A stretch of DNA of 16,022 bases from Alphaproteobacteria bacterium (GCA_030604165.1 JAUVWK010000022.1:1-16022), one strand, 5' to 3'. Counted from the stretch's first letter, positions 1-12,428 are shown. The notes: generated by a model from the sequence alone, not told the origin. Program-made: numbers and translations.

Positions 1-190
1 CGATCGTGATGCCGCGCTCGCGCTCCTCCGGCGCCTTGTCAATCTCGTCAAAGGCCGTGAAGACCGCCCCGCCCGTCTCCGCCAGGACTTTCGTAATCGC
101 CGCCGTCAGCGTCGTCTTGCCATGATCGACATGGCCGATCGTGCCAACGTTGCAATGCGGCTTGGTCCGCTCAAATTTCGCCTTCGCCAT
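1..190 (-). CDS. tuf: Elongation factor Tu, N-terminal part (runs off the left edge)
   Basis: EF-Tu is the GTPase that carries aminoacyl-tRNA to the ribosomal A site. The 63 visible codons start MAKAKFERTKPHCNVGTIGH and include the complete P-loop GHVDHGKT (about residues 19-26). They end at ERERGITI, the start of the switch I region. The ATG lies at 188-190 and a Shine-Dalgarno-like AAGGGG lies 10 nt upstream (201-206 on the plus strand). The gene follows fusA after 63 bp with no visible terminator, so it is probably the last part of an rpsL-rpsG-fusA-tuf transcript. The 3' end of a second tuf copy lies at the right edge; the two fragments do not overlap, so their identity cannot be compared here. 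Confidence 0.97.
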   Translation of the reverse strand, partial: MAKAKFERTKPHCNVGTIGHVDHGKTTLTAAITKVLAETGGAVFTAFDEIDKAPEERERGITI

Positions 191-253
191 CTCAGCTATG
201 CCCCTTCAATTCTGTCGCTGTCCAAGGCCTGACGATCCGTCCATTCCCACTGA

Positions 254-2329
254 TCACGCATATCGCGTCCGGACCTCTTCGGAAACGGCCGCGGGCACTG
301 ATTGATAGTGATCGAATTCCATTGTGAATTGCGCCCGCCCTTGCGTGAGCGAGCGCAGCGTGCTGACGTAACCGAACATTGTCGCGAGCGGCACCATGGC
401 CCGAATGATTTGGGCGTTGGCGCGCGGCTCCATGCCGTTGATGTGGCCGCGGCGGCTATTCAAATCGCCCACGACATCGCCGAGATACTCCTCGGGCGTC
501 GCGACCTCGACCTTCATGACGGGCTCGAGCAACACCGGACCCGCCTTATGCACGGCCTCGCGAAAGGCGTAGCGGGCGGCGATTTCGAAGGCGAGCGAAC
601 TGGAGTCCACCTCGTGATGGTCGCCATCCTTGAGGGTCGCCCTGAAATCGATCACGGGGAAACCGGCGACGATGCCGCTTTGGCGCGCCCCCTCCAGGCC
701 CTTCTTGACGCCCGGAATATATTCGCGCGGCACCCTGCCGCCGACCACCTTGCTTTCGAACTGAAAGCCGCTGCCCGGCTTGAGCGGCGCGAACTCGATC
801 TTGATGCGGGCGAATTGGCCGGCGCCACCGGTCTGCTTTCTGTGGATGTAGTCCACCTCGGCGACCCGCGAGATGGTCTCGCGATAGGCGACCTGCGGCT
901 GACCGACATTGGCTTCCACCTTGAACTCGCGGCGCATCCGGTCGACCAGGATCTCAAGGTGCAATTCGCCCATGCCCTTGATCACGGTTAGGCCGCTCTC
1001 GCTGTCGCTGGTGACCCTGAACGAGGGGTCCTCATCCGCCAGACGCGCCAGCGCGAGCGACATTTTGTCCTGATCGGCTTTCGTCTTTGCCTCGACCGCC
1101 ACTTCAATGACCGGGTCGGGAAACTCCATGCGCTCGAGCGCCACCGGGTTAGCCGGATCGCACAGGGTCTCGCCCGTGCTGGTGTTCTTGAGCCCAGCGA
1201 TGGCTAGGATATCGCCGGCGCGCGCGTCTTGCACGTCCTCGCGGCTGTTGGCGTACATCGCGAGCATGCGCCCGATCCGCTGTTTTTGACCCTTGACGCT
1301 GTTGAGCACCGCTTTGCCAGTCTCGATCTCGCCCGAGTAGATGCGCACGAAGGTGAGCGAGCCGACGAACGGATCGGTCATGACCTTGAAGGCGAGCGCC
1401 GCGAAAGGCTCATCGTCGCTGCTGGCGCGCCGCACTTCCTCGCCGGTGCCAGGCACCACGCCGCCAATCGACGGCACGTCGGTTGGCGCCGGTAGGAGGT
1501 CTACCACCGCATCCAACAGCGGTTGCACGCCCTTGTTCTTGAAGGCCGAGCCGTTCAAGACCGGCATCAGTTTGCCCGACAGCGTACCGATGCGGATACA
1601 GCGTATGAGGGTATCTTCATCGGGCTCGTTGCCATTGAGGAACGCTTCCAGCACGTCATCGTCCATCTCGACCGCGGCTTCGACCAGAATGTTTCGCGCC
1701 ACGGCCGCCTCTTCGGCCAATTCCTCCGGGATATCGCCGACCTCGAATTCGGCGCCCAGCGTCTCCGCCGTCCAAACGACCGACTTCATCCGCACCAGAT
1801 CGACCACGCCGACATAATTGCTTTCGCTGCCGATCGGTAGCTGTAGGAGCACCGGATTGGCGCCCAGCCGATCCTTGATCATCGCCACGCAACGCGGCAA
1901 GTCGGCGCCGACGCGGTCCATCTTGTTGACGAAACAGATGCGCGGCACTTGATACTTGTCGGCCTGCCGCCAGACCGTCTCCGATTGCGGCTCGACCCCC
2001 GCCACGCTATCGAACACCGCCACGGCGCCGTCCAGAACGCGCAAGCTGCGCTCGACTTCGATGGTGAAATCGACATGACCCGGCGTATCGATGATGTTGA
2101 CGCGGTGGTCGCGCCAGAAACAAGTCGTGGCCGCCGAGGTGATCGTTATGCCGCGCTCTTGCTCTTGCTCCATCCAGTCCATGGTGGCGCTGCCCTCATG
2201 GACCTCGCCCATCTTGTAGGACTTGCCGGTGTAATAGAGGATTCGCTCCGTGGTCGTCGTCTTGCCGGCATCGATGTGGGCCATGATGCCGATATTCCGA
2301 TAATGATCGAGCGGGGTCTTGCGTTTCAT
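254..2329 (-). CDS. fusA: Elongation factor G
   Basis: EF-G is the GTPase that drives translocation of tRNA and mRNA on the ribosome and, with RRF, ribosome recycling. The 691-residue length is usual for the bacterial family. The GTPase motifs are intact: AHIDAGKT at residues 17-24, DTPGH at 81-85 and NKMD at 135-138. Domain II lies at about 290-400, followed by the conserved MGELHLEILVDRM segment and the C-terminal domains IV-V (QTGGAGQFARIKIEF, PVMKVEV). The ATG at 2327-2329 lies 24 bp after rpsG; the upstream purine stretch AGAACAAGAAG is only a weak ribosome binding site, so translational coupling to rpsG is plausible. One oddity is Tyr359 in the segment MYANSRED, where the family nearly always has His (MHAN). 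Stop is TGA. Confidence 0.98.
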   Translation of the reverse strand: MKRKTPLDHYRNIGIMAHIDAGKTTTTERILYYTGKSYKMGEVHEGSATMDWMEQEQERGITITSAATTCFWRDHRVNIIDTPGHVDFTIEVERSLRVLDGAVAVFDSVAGVEPQSETVWRQADKYQVPRICFVNKMDRVGADLPRCVAMIKDRLGANPVLLQLPIGSESNYVGVVDLVRMKSVVWTAETLGAEFEVGDIPEELAEEAAVARNILVEAAVEMDDDVLEAFLNGNEPDEDTLIRCIRIGTLSGKLMPVLNGSAFKNKGVQPLLDAVVDLLPAPTDVPSIGGVVPGTGEEVRRASSDDEPFAALAFKVMTDPFVGSLTFVRIYSGEIETGKAVLNSVKGQKQRIGRMLAMYANSREDVQDARAGDILAIAGLKNTSTGETLCDPANPVALERMEFPDPVIEVAVEAKTKADQDKMSLALARLADEDPSFRVTSDSESGLTVIKGMGELHLEILVDRMRREFKVEANVGQPQVAYRETISRVAEVDYIHRKQTGGAGQFARIKIEFAPLKPGSGFQFESKVVGGRVPREYIPGVKKGLEGARQSGIVAGFPVIDFRATLKDGDHHEVDSSSLAFEIAARYAFREAVHKAGPVLLEPVMKVEVATPEEYLGDVVGDLNSRRGHINGMEPRANAQIIRAMVPLATMFGYVSTLRSLTQGRAQFTMEFDHYQSVPAAVSEEVRTRYA

Positions 2330-2353
2330 CTTCTTGTTCTCGAACGCCGCCGG

Positions 2354-2824
2354 TTACCAGCGGTAATGAGAGAAAGCGCGGTTCGCTTCGGCCATGCGAT
2401 GCGTGTCTTCGCGTTTTTTTACCGCGGTGCCGCGGCTGGCGGCGGCATCCATCAGCTCGTTCGAGAGCCGTTCAGTCATGGTGTTTTCCGAGCGCCCGCG
2501 CGTGGCCGTGATCAGCCAGCGAATCGCAAGCGTCTGGCGTCGGTCCAGGCGTACCTCGACCGGAACTTGATAGGTGGCGCCGCCGACCCGCCGGGAGCGC
2601 ACCTCGATCATCGGCTTCACGTTCTCGAGCGCCTCGAGGAAGACCTTTAGCGGATCCTGCCCACTCTTCTTCTTGATCCTGTCGAACGCGCCGTAGACGA
2701 TCGTTTCGGCCACCGACTTCTTGCCGTCCAACATCAATGAGTTCATAAATTTGGCCAAGACCACGTCACCGAAGACGGGATCCGGGTTAACTTGACGGTG
2801 CTCGGCGGCGTGACGACGGGACAC
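2354..2824 (-). CDS. rpsG: 30S ribosomal protein S7, GTG start
   Basis: S7 nucleates assembly of the 30S head by binding the 3' domain of 16S rRNA, and it lies at the exit-site side of the mRNA path. The product has 156 residues, the normal length. It opens with the conserved SRRHAAE segment and contains GGATYQVPVEV and the basic stretch SRRVGG. The start codon is GTG (2822-2824). The choice is supported by the conserved N-terminus immediately after it and by an AAGGAG motif about 10 nt upstream. The next in-frame ATG would remove 26 conserved residues. The gene lies 26 bp after rpsL and 24 bp before fusA, the standard str order. In E. coli S7 represses its own operon by binding the rpsL-rpsG junction; here that junction is very short. 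Confidence 0.97.
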   Translation of the reverse strand: MSRRHAAEHRQVNPDPVFGDVVLAKFMNSLMLDGKKSVAETIVYGAFDRIKKKSGQDPLKVFLEALENVKPMIEVRSRRVGGATYQVPVEVRLDRRQTLAIRWLITATRGRSENTMTERLSNELMDAAASRGTAVKKREDTHRMAEANRAFSHYRW

Positions 2825-2850
2825 GGGTGTTCGCTCCTTCCAGCCTCGTC

Positions 2851-3222
2851 CTATTTCGGGCGCTTGGCGCCGTACTTGGAGCGGCGCTGGCGACGGTCCT
2901 GGATACCTTGGGTATCCAAGGTGCCGCGGATAATGTGATAGCGCACACCCGGCAGATCCTTGACCCGGCCACCCCTGATCATCACCACCGAGTGTTCCTG
3001 CAGGTTATGGCCCTCGCCGGGAATATAGCTGGTCACCTCGAATGCGTTGGTCAGGCGCACGCGCGCGACCTTGCGCAGCGCGGAATTGGGTTTCTTGGGC
3101 GTGGTCGTGTAGACCCGCGTGCAAACGCCGCGCTTTTGCGGACAGGCTTGCATCGCCGGCACTTTGTTGCGCTCGGCAGGCGCCTTCCGGGGCTTGCGGA
3201 TTAATTGATTAATCGTCGGCAT
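2851..3222 (-). CDS. rpsL: 30S ribosomal protein S12
   Basis: S12 sits at the decoding centre of the 30S subunit and controls tRNA selection accuracy; it is the classical streptomycin-resistance locus. The 123-residue protein begins MPTINQLIRKPRK and ends RRSKYGAKRPK, both typical. The residues that matter for streptomycin are wild type: Lys43 and Lys44 in TTPKKPNSALRK and Lys88 in GGRVKDLPGVR. Asp89, which is methylthiolated by RimO in many bacteria, is present. The first gene downstream of the strong promoter at 3462-3490, it has a leader of roughly 230 nt. Ala60 replaces the common Gly in the LTNGFEV segment, a minor change. The gene is followed after 26 bp by rpsG. Confidence 0.98.
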   Translation of the reverse strand: MPTINQLIRKPRKAPAERNKVPAMQACPQKRGVCTRVYTTTPKKPNSALRKVARVRLTNAFEVTSYIPGEGHNLQEHSVVMIRGGRVKDLPGVRYHIIRGTLDTQGIQDRRQRRSKYGAKRPK

Positions 3223-3455
3223 TGCCGTCTATTCTTTCGCTCTGGTTACGCTTCGGACGATGGTCCGCTACGGTTGAACATCGCGCGTGCCGCCGATGCT
3301 CGCGAACACCGAAATCGCCCACAGAAAATCGGAGAAGCAAACCGCGTTCGCTTCCCCCGGGCTCGTTTCGCCGGCCCGTCAGCATAGTGCTAGATTACGC
3401 CTATATGTTGCGCGGCCGACCCTAGGCTGCGGCTCGACCGGCCACTTGCAAAGGA
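3223..3455 (-). promoter_or_regulatory. Long 5' leader of the rpsL-rpsG-fusA operon
   Basis: About 230 nt separate the predicted transcription start (near 3455) from the rpsL ATG. No ORF with a credible ribosome binding site is seen in it on the coding strand. It contains a short CGGGC/GCCCG hairpin directly next to a strong 12-bp hairpin at 3331-3357. The last 25 nt before the ATG are purine-rich (AGAGCGAAAGAATAGACGGC) without a clear consensus Shine-Dalgarno. A leader this long is more than initiation needs, which suggests regulation; that is inference. Confidence 0.5.
3331..3357 (-). terminator. Strong hairpin in the str leader, candidate attenuator
   Basis: On the minus strand GGGGAAGCGAAC (3357-3346) pairs with GTTTGCTTCTCC (3342-3331) across a 3-nt loop GCG. 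This gives 12 pairs including two G-U pairs. The stem is followed by GATTTTCTG, a four-T tract at 3325-3328. On the opposite strand no T tract follows, so the element points in the direction of the operon. It lies about 100-125 nt after the predicted start. It could be a partial terminator (attenuator), or the end of a transcript arriving from rpoC, or simply a structured leader. The T tract is short, so termination would be incomplete. Confidence 0.45.
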
Positions 3456-3461
3456 GGCCGC

Positions 3462-3490
3462 ATACTAGTGACGGCCCCAAGGCGCGTCAA
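3462..3490 (-). promoter_or_regulatory. Sigma70-type promoter of the rpsL operon
   Basis: On the minus strand TTGACG (3490-3485) and TAGTAT (3467-3462) are separated by exactly 17 nt, close to the TTGACA/TATAAT consensus. This is the best promoter match I noticed in any gene gap of the window. The bases just after the -10 box (GCGGCCTCC) form a GC-rich discriminator, a feature of stringently controlled ribosomal promoters. The predicted start is near 3455. Its position between rpoC and rpsL means the str genes can be transcribed independently of rpoBC. Confidence 0.75.
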
Positions 3491-3591
3491 GCAGCAAACG
3501 ACACAGGCAAAAGGCCTTTTTGGCGCGTCGGGCGGAGCGGTACGGCTTGGTGTCCAGCTCGTGCCGCAGCCGAGGTCGCGCCCCGTGCGAG

Positions 3592-6500
3592 CTACTCGGC
3601 CGAAGCCGCCGGTTGCTCGATCGCTTCCAGGGTCTCGCCTTCCGAAAGTGCCTCCGCCGCTTTTTCGGCCTCGAGCCTTTCCTTCTCCTCCTTTTCCTCG
3701 AGCGCCCGCTCCGCGGCGATTCGATTGATCCGATTGACGACGCTTCCGGTGCCCGCGGGAATCAGCCGCCCGACAATCACATTCTCCTTTAACCCCACGA
3801 GGTTATCGACCTTTCCGGCGACCGCGGCCTCGGTCAAAACTCGCGTCGTCTCTTGGAAGGAGGCGGCGGAGACGAAAGATCGGGTTTGCAGGGAGGCCTT
3901 CGTGATGCCCTGCAGCACCGGAATCGACCGTGCCGGGGCGTTATTGGACTCGTCCTTTTCCGCGGTTATTTCGTTGATCTCATCGAACTCGGTGCGGTCG
4001 GCCTGCTCGCCAATTAGGAAGGTGGTATCGCCCGGATCGACAATCTCGATTTTTTGCATCATCTGGCGGCAAATCACCTCGATATGCTTGTCGTTGATCT
4101 TCACGCCTTGGAGTCGGTAGACCTCCTGGATTTCGGCGATCAGATAGACCGCGAGCGCCTCGACCCCAAGGACGCGCAAAATGTCATGGGGGGCGGGATT
4201 TCCGTCCATCAGCGGGTCGCCCTTGCGCACGACATCGCCTTCCTGGACGCTAATGTGCTTGCTCTTCGGGATGAAGTACTCGAAGGGCTCGCCGCCATCG
4301 TCGGGAACCACGATGATCCGCCGCTTGGATTTGTAGTCTTTGCCGAATTCGATGCACCCGTCGATATCGGTGATGATGGCGTGATCCTTGGGTTTACGTG
4401 CCTCGAACAACTCGGCGACGCGCGGCAGGCCGCCGGTGATGTCGCGGGTTTTGGTCGATTCCCGCGGGATGCGCGCCAACACGTCACCGGCATTCACCCG
4501 ATCGCCGTCGTCGACATTCATCACGGAGTCGACCGACAGGAAATATTGCGCCTCGCGCCCGTTTTGCAGCGTGATGACCGTCCCGCTATCATCGGTCAAG
4601 AGAATGCGCGGTTTTAAGTCGACACCCTTGGATTGCTGACGCCAATCGACCACGACCTTGTTGGATACACCCGTGGTCTCGTCCACCGATTCGCGGAACG
4701 ACAAGCCCTCGACCATGTCGGTGAATTTCGCGGTGCCCGCCTTTTCCGAAATCAGCGGTAGCGTGAACGGGTCCCATGAGGCGAGCGTCTTGCCCTTCTC
4801 TACCTTCTCGCCGTCATTGATGAATAGTTTGGCGCCATAGGGGATGCGGTGTCGGGCCCGCTCCGCGCCACGTTGGTCATTCAGGACGAGTTCGCAGTTC
4901 CGGCCCATGACCACTTCGGTATCGGTGCTATCGGTGACCACGTTGTAGTTTTCGATCACCACTGTGGCCGCGGATGCGGCTTCCACGCTGGACACTTCGA
5001 CGCCACGCTGCGCCGCGCCACCGATATGGAAGGTCCGCATGGTAAGCTGGGTTCCCGGTTCGCCAATCGATTGCGCGGCGATCACGCCGACCGCCTCGCC
5101 CACATTGACCGTCGTGCCGCGAGCAAGATCGCGCCCGTAACACTTGCCGCAAACGCCATCCTTGCTTTCGCAGGTCAGCACAGAGCGGATCTTGACGGAC
5201 TCGACCTCGGCGGCCTCGACGATATCGGCATCCATCTCGTCGATTATCACGCCGGGCTTGATCAGGGTGCCCCCCGTATCGCGGTCGGTGACGGCGACGG
5301 AGGCGACCCGTCCCAAGATGCGCTCGCCGAGCGGCGCGATGATTTCGCCGCCTTCGATCACGGCCTTGACGACAAGGCCGTCTTCGGTGCCGCAGTCGTC
5401 TTCGACGACAATGCAATCCTGGGCGACGTCGACCAGGCGGCGCGTCAAATAGCCCGAGTTGGCGGTCTTCAACGCCGTATCGGCAAGACCCTTGCGGGCG
5501 CCGTGCGTGGAATTGAAGTACTCCAGCACGCTCAGGCCCTCTTTGAAATTCGAGATAATCGGCGTTTCGATGATCTCGCCGGACGGCTTGGCCATGAGAC
5601 CGCGCATGCCGGCGAGCTGTTTCATCTGCGCCTCGGAGCCGCGCGCACCGGAATGGGCCATCATGTAGATCGAGTTGATCGGATTTCGCCGATCGCCCGC
5701 ACCCGTGGGCTTGGAATCGGATTCTTGCATGCCGGTCATCATGGCGTGCGCCACGTTGTCGGTGCATTGCGACCAAGCGTCGATCACCTTGTTGTACTTC
5801 TCGCCCTGGGTGATGAGGCCATCGGCATATTGCTGCTCGTACTGGCCGACCAGTTTGTTGGTGGCGGCGACGAGTTCCTGCTTGCCCTCGGGGATCACCA
5901 TGTCGTCCTTGCCGAAGGAGAGGCCCGCCTTGCCGGCGTATCGGAAACCGAGATGCATCACTTGGTCGGCGAAGATCACGGTCTCTTTCTGACCGCAATG
6001 CCGGTAGACCGAATCGAACACGGCACTCAATTCGCGTTTGGTCAGGAGCCGGTTGATTTTGTCGAACGGGATTTTTGGATTGAGCGGCAGAACTTGCGAA
6101 AGCAGCATCCGGCCTGGCGAGGTCTCGGCCCGCCTGATCACGCGGTTGCCGTCTTCATCCACGGCGGTGTAGCGGCAAGTGATCTTGGCATGTAACGACA
6201 GCACACCCGCATCCAGCGCCTTCTGCATTTCGTCGACGTTGGAAAATACCATGCCTTCGCCGAGCTCGCCGTCGCGCTGATAGGTCAGATAATAAACGCC
6301 GAGCACGATATCCTGGGTCGGCACGATGATCGGTTTGCCATTGGCCGGGCTGAGAATATTGTTGGTCGACATCATCAAGACCCGCGCCTCGAGCTGGGCT
6401 TCGGGCGACAACGGCACGTGGACAGCCATCTGGTCGCCGTCGAAATCCGCGTTGAAAGCGGCGCAGACCAGCGGATGAAGCTGGATCGCCTTGCCTTCGA

Positions 6501-7827
6501 TGAGCACGGGCTCGAAGGCCTGAATACCCAGCCGATGCAAGGTCGGCGCCCGATTGAGCAGCACCGGGTGCTCGCGAATGACCTGCTCGAGAATGTCCCA
6601 AACCTCGGAGCGTTCTTTTTCCACCATCCGCTTGGCGGCCTTTAGCGTGGTCGCCATGCCGTACAGTTCGAGCTTGGAATAGATGAATGGCTTGAACAGT
6701 TCGAGCGCCATTTTTTTCGGCAAGCCGCACTGCTGCAGCTTTAGCTCCGGGCCCACGACGATGACCGAGCGGCCCGAATAATCGACTCGCTTGCCCAACA
6801 GGTTCTGGCGAAAGCGGCCCTGCTTGCCCTTGAGCATATCGGATAGAGACTTGAGCGGGCGTTTGTTCGCCCCGGTGATGACCCGACCCCGCCGGCCGTT
6901 GTCGAACAAGGCGTCGACGGCTTCTTGAAGCATGCGCTTCTCGTTGCGCACGATAATCTCGGGCGCGCGCAGCTCGATCAGGCGCTTGAGCCGATTGTTG
7001 CGATTGATGACGCGGCGGTAAAGGTCGTTCAAGTCCGACGTGGCGAAGCGGCCGCCGTCGAGCGGCACCAAGGGGCGTAGCTCCGGTGGTATCACCGGCA
7101 CGACCTCCAGGATCATCCACTCCGGACGATTGCCCGAGCGGATGAAGGCCTCGATGATCTTGAGTCGCTTGACCAGCTTTTTGCGCCGGGCCTCGGACTT
7201 GGTCTCGGTCAGCTCGGTGCGCAGCGTGTCGCGTTCGGACCCAAGGTCCAGGGCGGCCAGCATGATGCGGATCGCCTCGGCGCCGATCCCGGCGGTGAAC
7301 GAGTCTTGGCCGTAGTCGTCCTGGGCGCGCCGATATTGATCCTCGTTCAGAAGCTCGCTGTCCTTGAGCGGCGTGAGCCCCGGTTCGACCACCACATAGC
7401 TCTCGAAATAGAGCACGCGCTCGAGTTCCTTGAGGGTCATGTCAAGGAGCAGCCCGATGCGCGAGGGCACCGACTTCATGAACCAAATGTGAGCCACCGG
7501 CGAGGCCAACTCGATGTGCCCCATGCGCTCGCGTCGTACTTTGGACTGGATCACCTCGACACCGCACTTCTCACACACGATGCCGCGATATTTCATGCGC
7601 TTGTACTTGCCGCACAAACATTCGTAGTCCTTGATCGGCCCGAAAATACGCGCACAGAACAAACCGTCGCGCTCGGGCTTGAAGGTCCGATAGTTGATCG
7701 TCTCCGGTTTCTTGATCTCACCGAACGACCACGAGCGGATTTTCTCCGGGCTCGCGATCGAGATTTTGATCTGGTCAAACTGCTGCGCAGCGCTGACCGG
7801 GCCAAATAGATTGATCAACTCACTCAT
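3592..7827 (-). CDS. rpoC: DNA-directed RNA polymerase subunit beta'
   Basis: This is the largest core RNA polymerase subunit; it holds the catalytic Mg ions and most of the DNA clamp. The 1411-residue protein is complete and of normal length. The N-terminal zinc ribbon is Cys70, Cys72, Cys85, Cys88. The catalytic loop NADFDGDQ is at 459-466 with Asp461, 463 and 465. The bridge-helix region begins near GARGSEAQMKQLAGMRG (728-743). The second zinc site is Cys812, Cys886, Cys893, Cys896. The trigger loop region includes GEPGTQLTMRTFHIGG (922-937), and an insertion of the proteobacterial beta' SI3 type follows. The tail is acidic and low in complexity (EEKEEKERLEAEKAAE). The ATG lies 77 bp after rpoB and has a good site GGAGGAAATTC immediately before it. 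No clear intrinsic terminator follows the TAG. Confidence 0.98.
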   Translation of the reverse strand: MSELINLFGPVSAAQQFDQIKISIASPEKIRSWSFGEIKKPETINYRTFKPERDGLFCARIFGPIKDYECLCGKYKRMKYRGIVCEKCGVEVIQSKVRRERMGHIELASPVAHIWFMKSVPSRIGLLLDMTLKELERVLYFESYVVVEPGLTPLKDSELLNEDQYRRAQDDYGQDSFTAGIGAEAIRIMLAALDLGSERDTLRTELTETKSEARRKKLVKRLKIIEAFIRSGNRPEWMILEVVPVIPPELRPLVPLDGGRFATSDLNDLYRRVINRNNRLKRLIELRAPEIIVRNEKRMLQEAVDALFDNGRRGRVITGANKRPLKSLSDMLKGKQGRFRQNLLGKRVDYSGRSVIVVGPELKLQQCGLPKKMALELFKPFIYSKLELYGMATTLKAAKRMVEKERSEVWDILEQVIREHPVLLNRAPTLHRLGIQAFEPVLIEGKAIQLHPLVCAAFNADFDGDQMAVHVPLSPEAQLEARVLMMSTNNILSPANGKPIIVPTQDIVLGVYYLTYQRDGELGEGMVFSNVDEMQKALDAGVLSLHAKITCRYTAVDEDGNRVIRRAETSPGRMLLSQVLPLNPKIPFDKINRLLTKRELSAVFDSVYRHCGQKETVIFADQVMHLGFRYAGKAGLSFGKDDMVIPEGKQELVAATNKLVGQYEQQYADGLITQGEKYNKVIDAWSQCTDNVAHAMMTGMQESDSKPTGAGDRRNPINSIYMMAHSGARGSEAQMKQLAGMRGLMAKPSGEIIETPIISNFKEGLSVLEYFNSTHGARKGLADTALKTANSGYLTRRLVDVAQDCIVVEDDCGTEDGLVVKAVIEGGEIIAPLGERILGRVASVAVTDRDTGGTLIKPGVIIDEMDADIVEAAEVESVKIRSVLTCESKDGVCGKCYGRDLARGTTVNVGEAVGVIAAQSIGEPGTQLTMRTFHIGGAAQRGVEVSSVEAASAATVVIENYNVVTDSTDTEVVMGRNCELVLNDQRGAERARHRIPYGAKLFINDGEKVEKGKTLASWDPFTLPLISEKAGTAKFTDMVEGLSFRESVDETTGVSNKVVVDWRQQSKGVDLKPRILLTDDSGTVITLQNGREAQYFLSVDSVMNVDDGDRVNAGDVLARIPRESTKTRDITGGLPRVAELFEARKPKDHAIITDIDGCIEFGKDYKSKRRIIVVPDDGGEPFEYFIPKSKHISVQEGDVVRKGDPLMDGNPAPHDILRVLGVEALAVYLIAEIQEVYRLQGVKINDKHIEVICRQMMQKIEIVDPGDTTFLIGEQADRTEFDEINEITAEKDESNNAPARSIPVLQGITKASLQTRSFVSAASFQETTRVLTEAAVAGKVDNLVGLKENVIVGRLIPAGTGSVVNRINRIAAERALEEKEEKERLEAEKAAEALSEGETLEAIEQPAASAE

Positions 7828-7904
7828 GAATTTCCTCCGATCTCATCCACGCTTGACTGCGGGGCGGTCGCCGGTACCTGGCGTCATCCGTCGTTTCGCG
7901 TGAA

Positions 7905-12215
<4,311 letters not shown>

Positions 12216-12428
12216 GCTCGCCTCTCGATAAATTCTCTTGCCCTGCCGGGCGTCGCCCTGCGCCGCTCAGCCGTTACGGCCGGGCGCCGGGGTTTGGTTA
12301 ACCGGTGGTCCGTGACCTCGGCGCCATGCGGTTAGGGACGCGGCCGAAAGCGGACGACCTCAGGCAGTGGCGAGCCTTCCGGCTGGCCACGGCACGAGGT
12401 CCGGATGTCACGTTGTCGAGCAAGTCGT
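12216..12428 (-). promoter_or_regulatory. rplL-rpoB intergenic region with two hairpins
   Basis: This 213-bp gap has no credible ORF and no recognisable promoter. On the minus strand it holds a long imperfect hairpin at 12356-12401. Its outer stem is GACCTC/GAGGTC, then a 5x5 internal loop, then GTGGC/GCCAC, a single mismatch, and AGCC/GGCT closing a GGAA tetraloop. A second hairpin at 12260-12287 has GCGCC/GGCGC outside and GGCCG-TAA-CGGCT inside. Neither is followed by a T tract, so neither looks like an intrinsic terminator. In E. coli the corresponding gap holds a partial terminator and an RNase III site, which makes processing the likeliest role for the first hairpin; that is inference. 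Confidence 0.6.

Noticed and set aside
2955..3105. Streptomycin-resistance changes in RpsL
   Set aside because: Lys43, Lys44 and Lys88 are all present, so the protein looks wild type.
3509..3520. AAAAGGCCTTTT palindrome as an rpoC terminator
   Set aside because: The palindrome has no room for a loop without losing the GC pairs, so it cannot form a stable terminator hairpin.
3481..3529. Direct repeat of GACGCGCC (3481-3488 and 3522-3529) as operator sites near the str promoter
   Set aside because: Only 8 bp long in GC-rich DNA, one copy overlapping the -35 box; there is no further symmetry to support a regulator site.
3468..3728. Plus-strand 86-codon ORF preceded by AAGGAGG
   Set aside because: The purine stretch is the complement of the str promoter discriminator. 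Most of the ORF is antisense to the 3' end of rpoC, and its product is a Pro/Arg-rich low-complexity string.
4849..6195. 448-codon plus-strand ORF antisense to rpoC
   Set aside because: It lies entirely within the strongly conserved rpoC coding sequence, has no family resemblance and has shadow-like composition.
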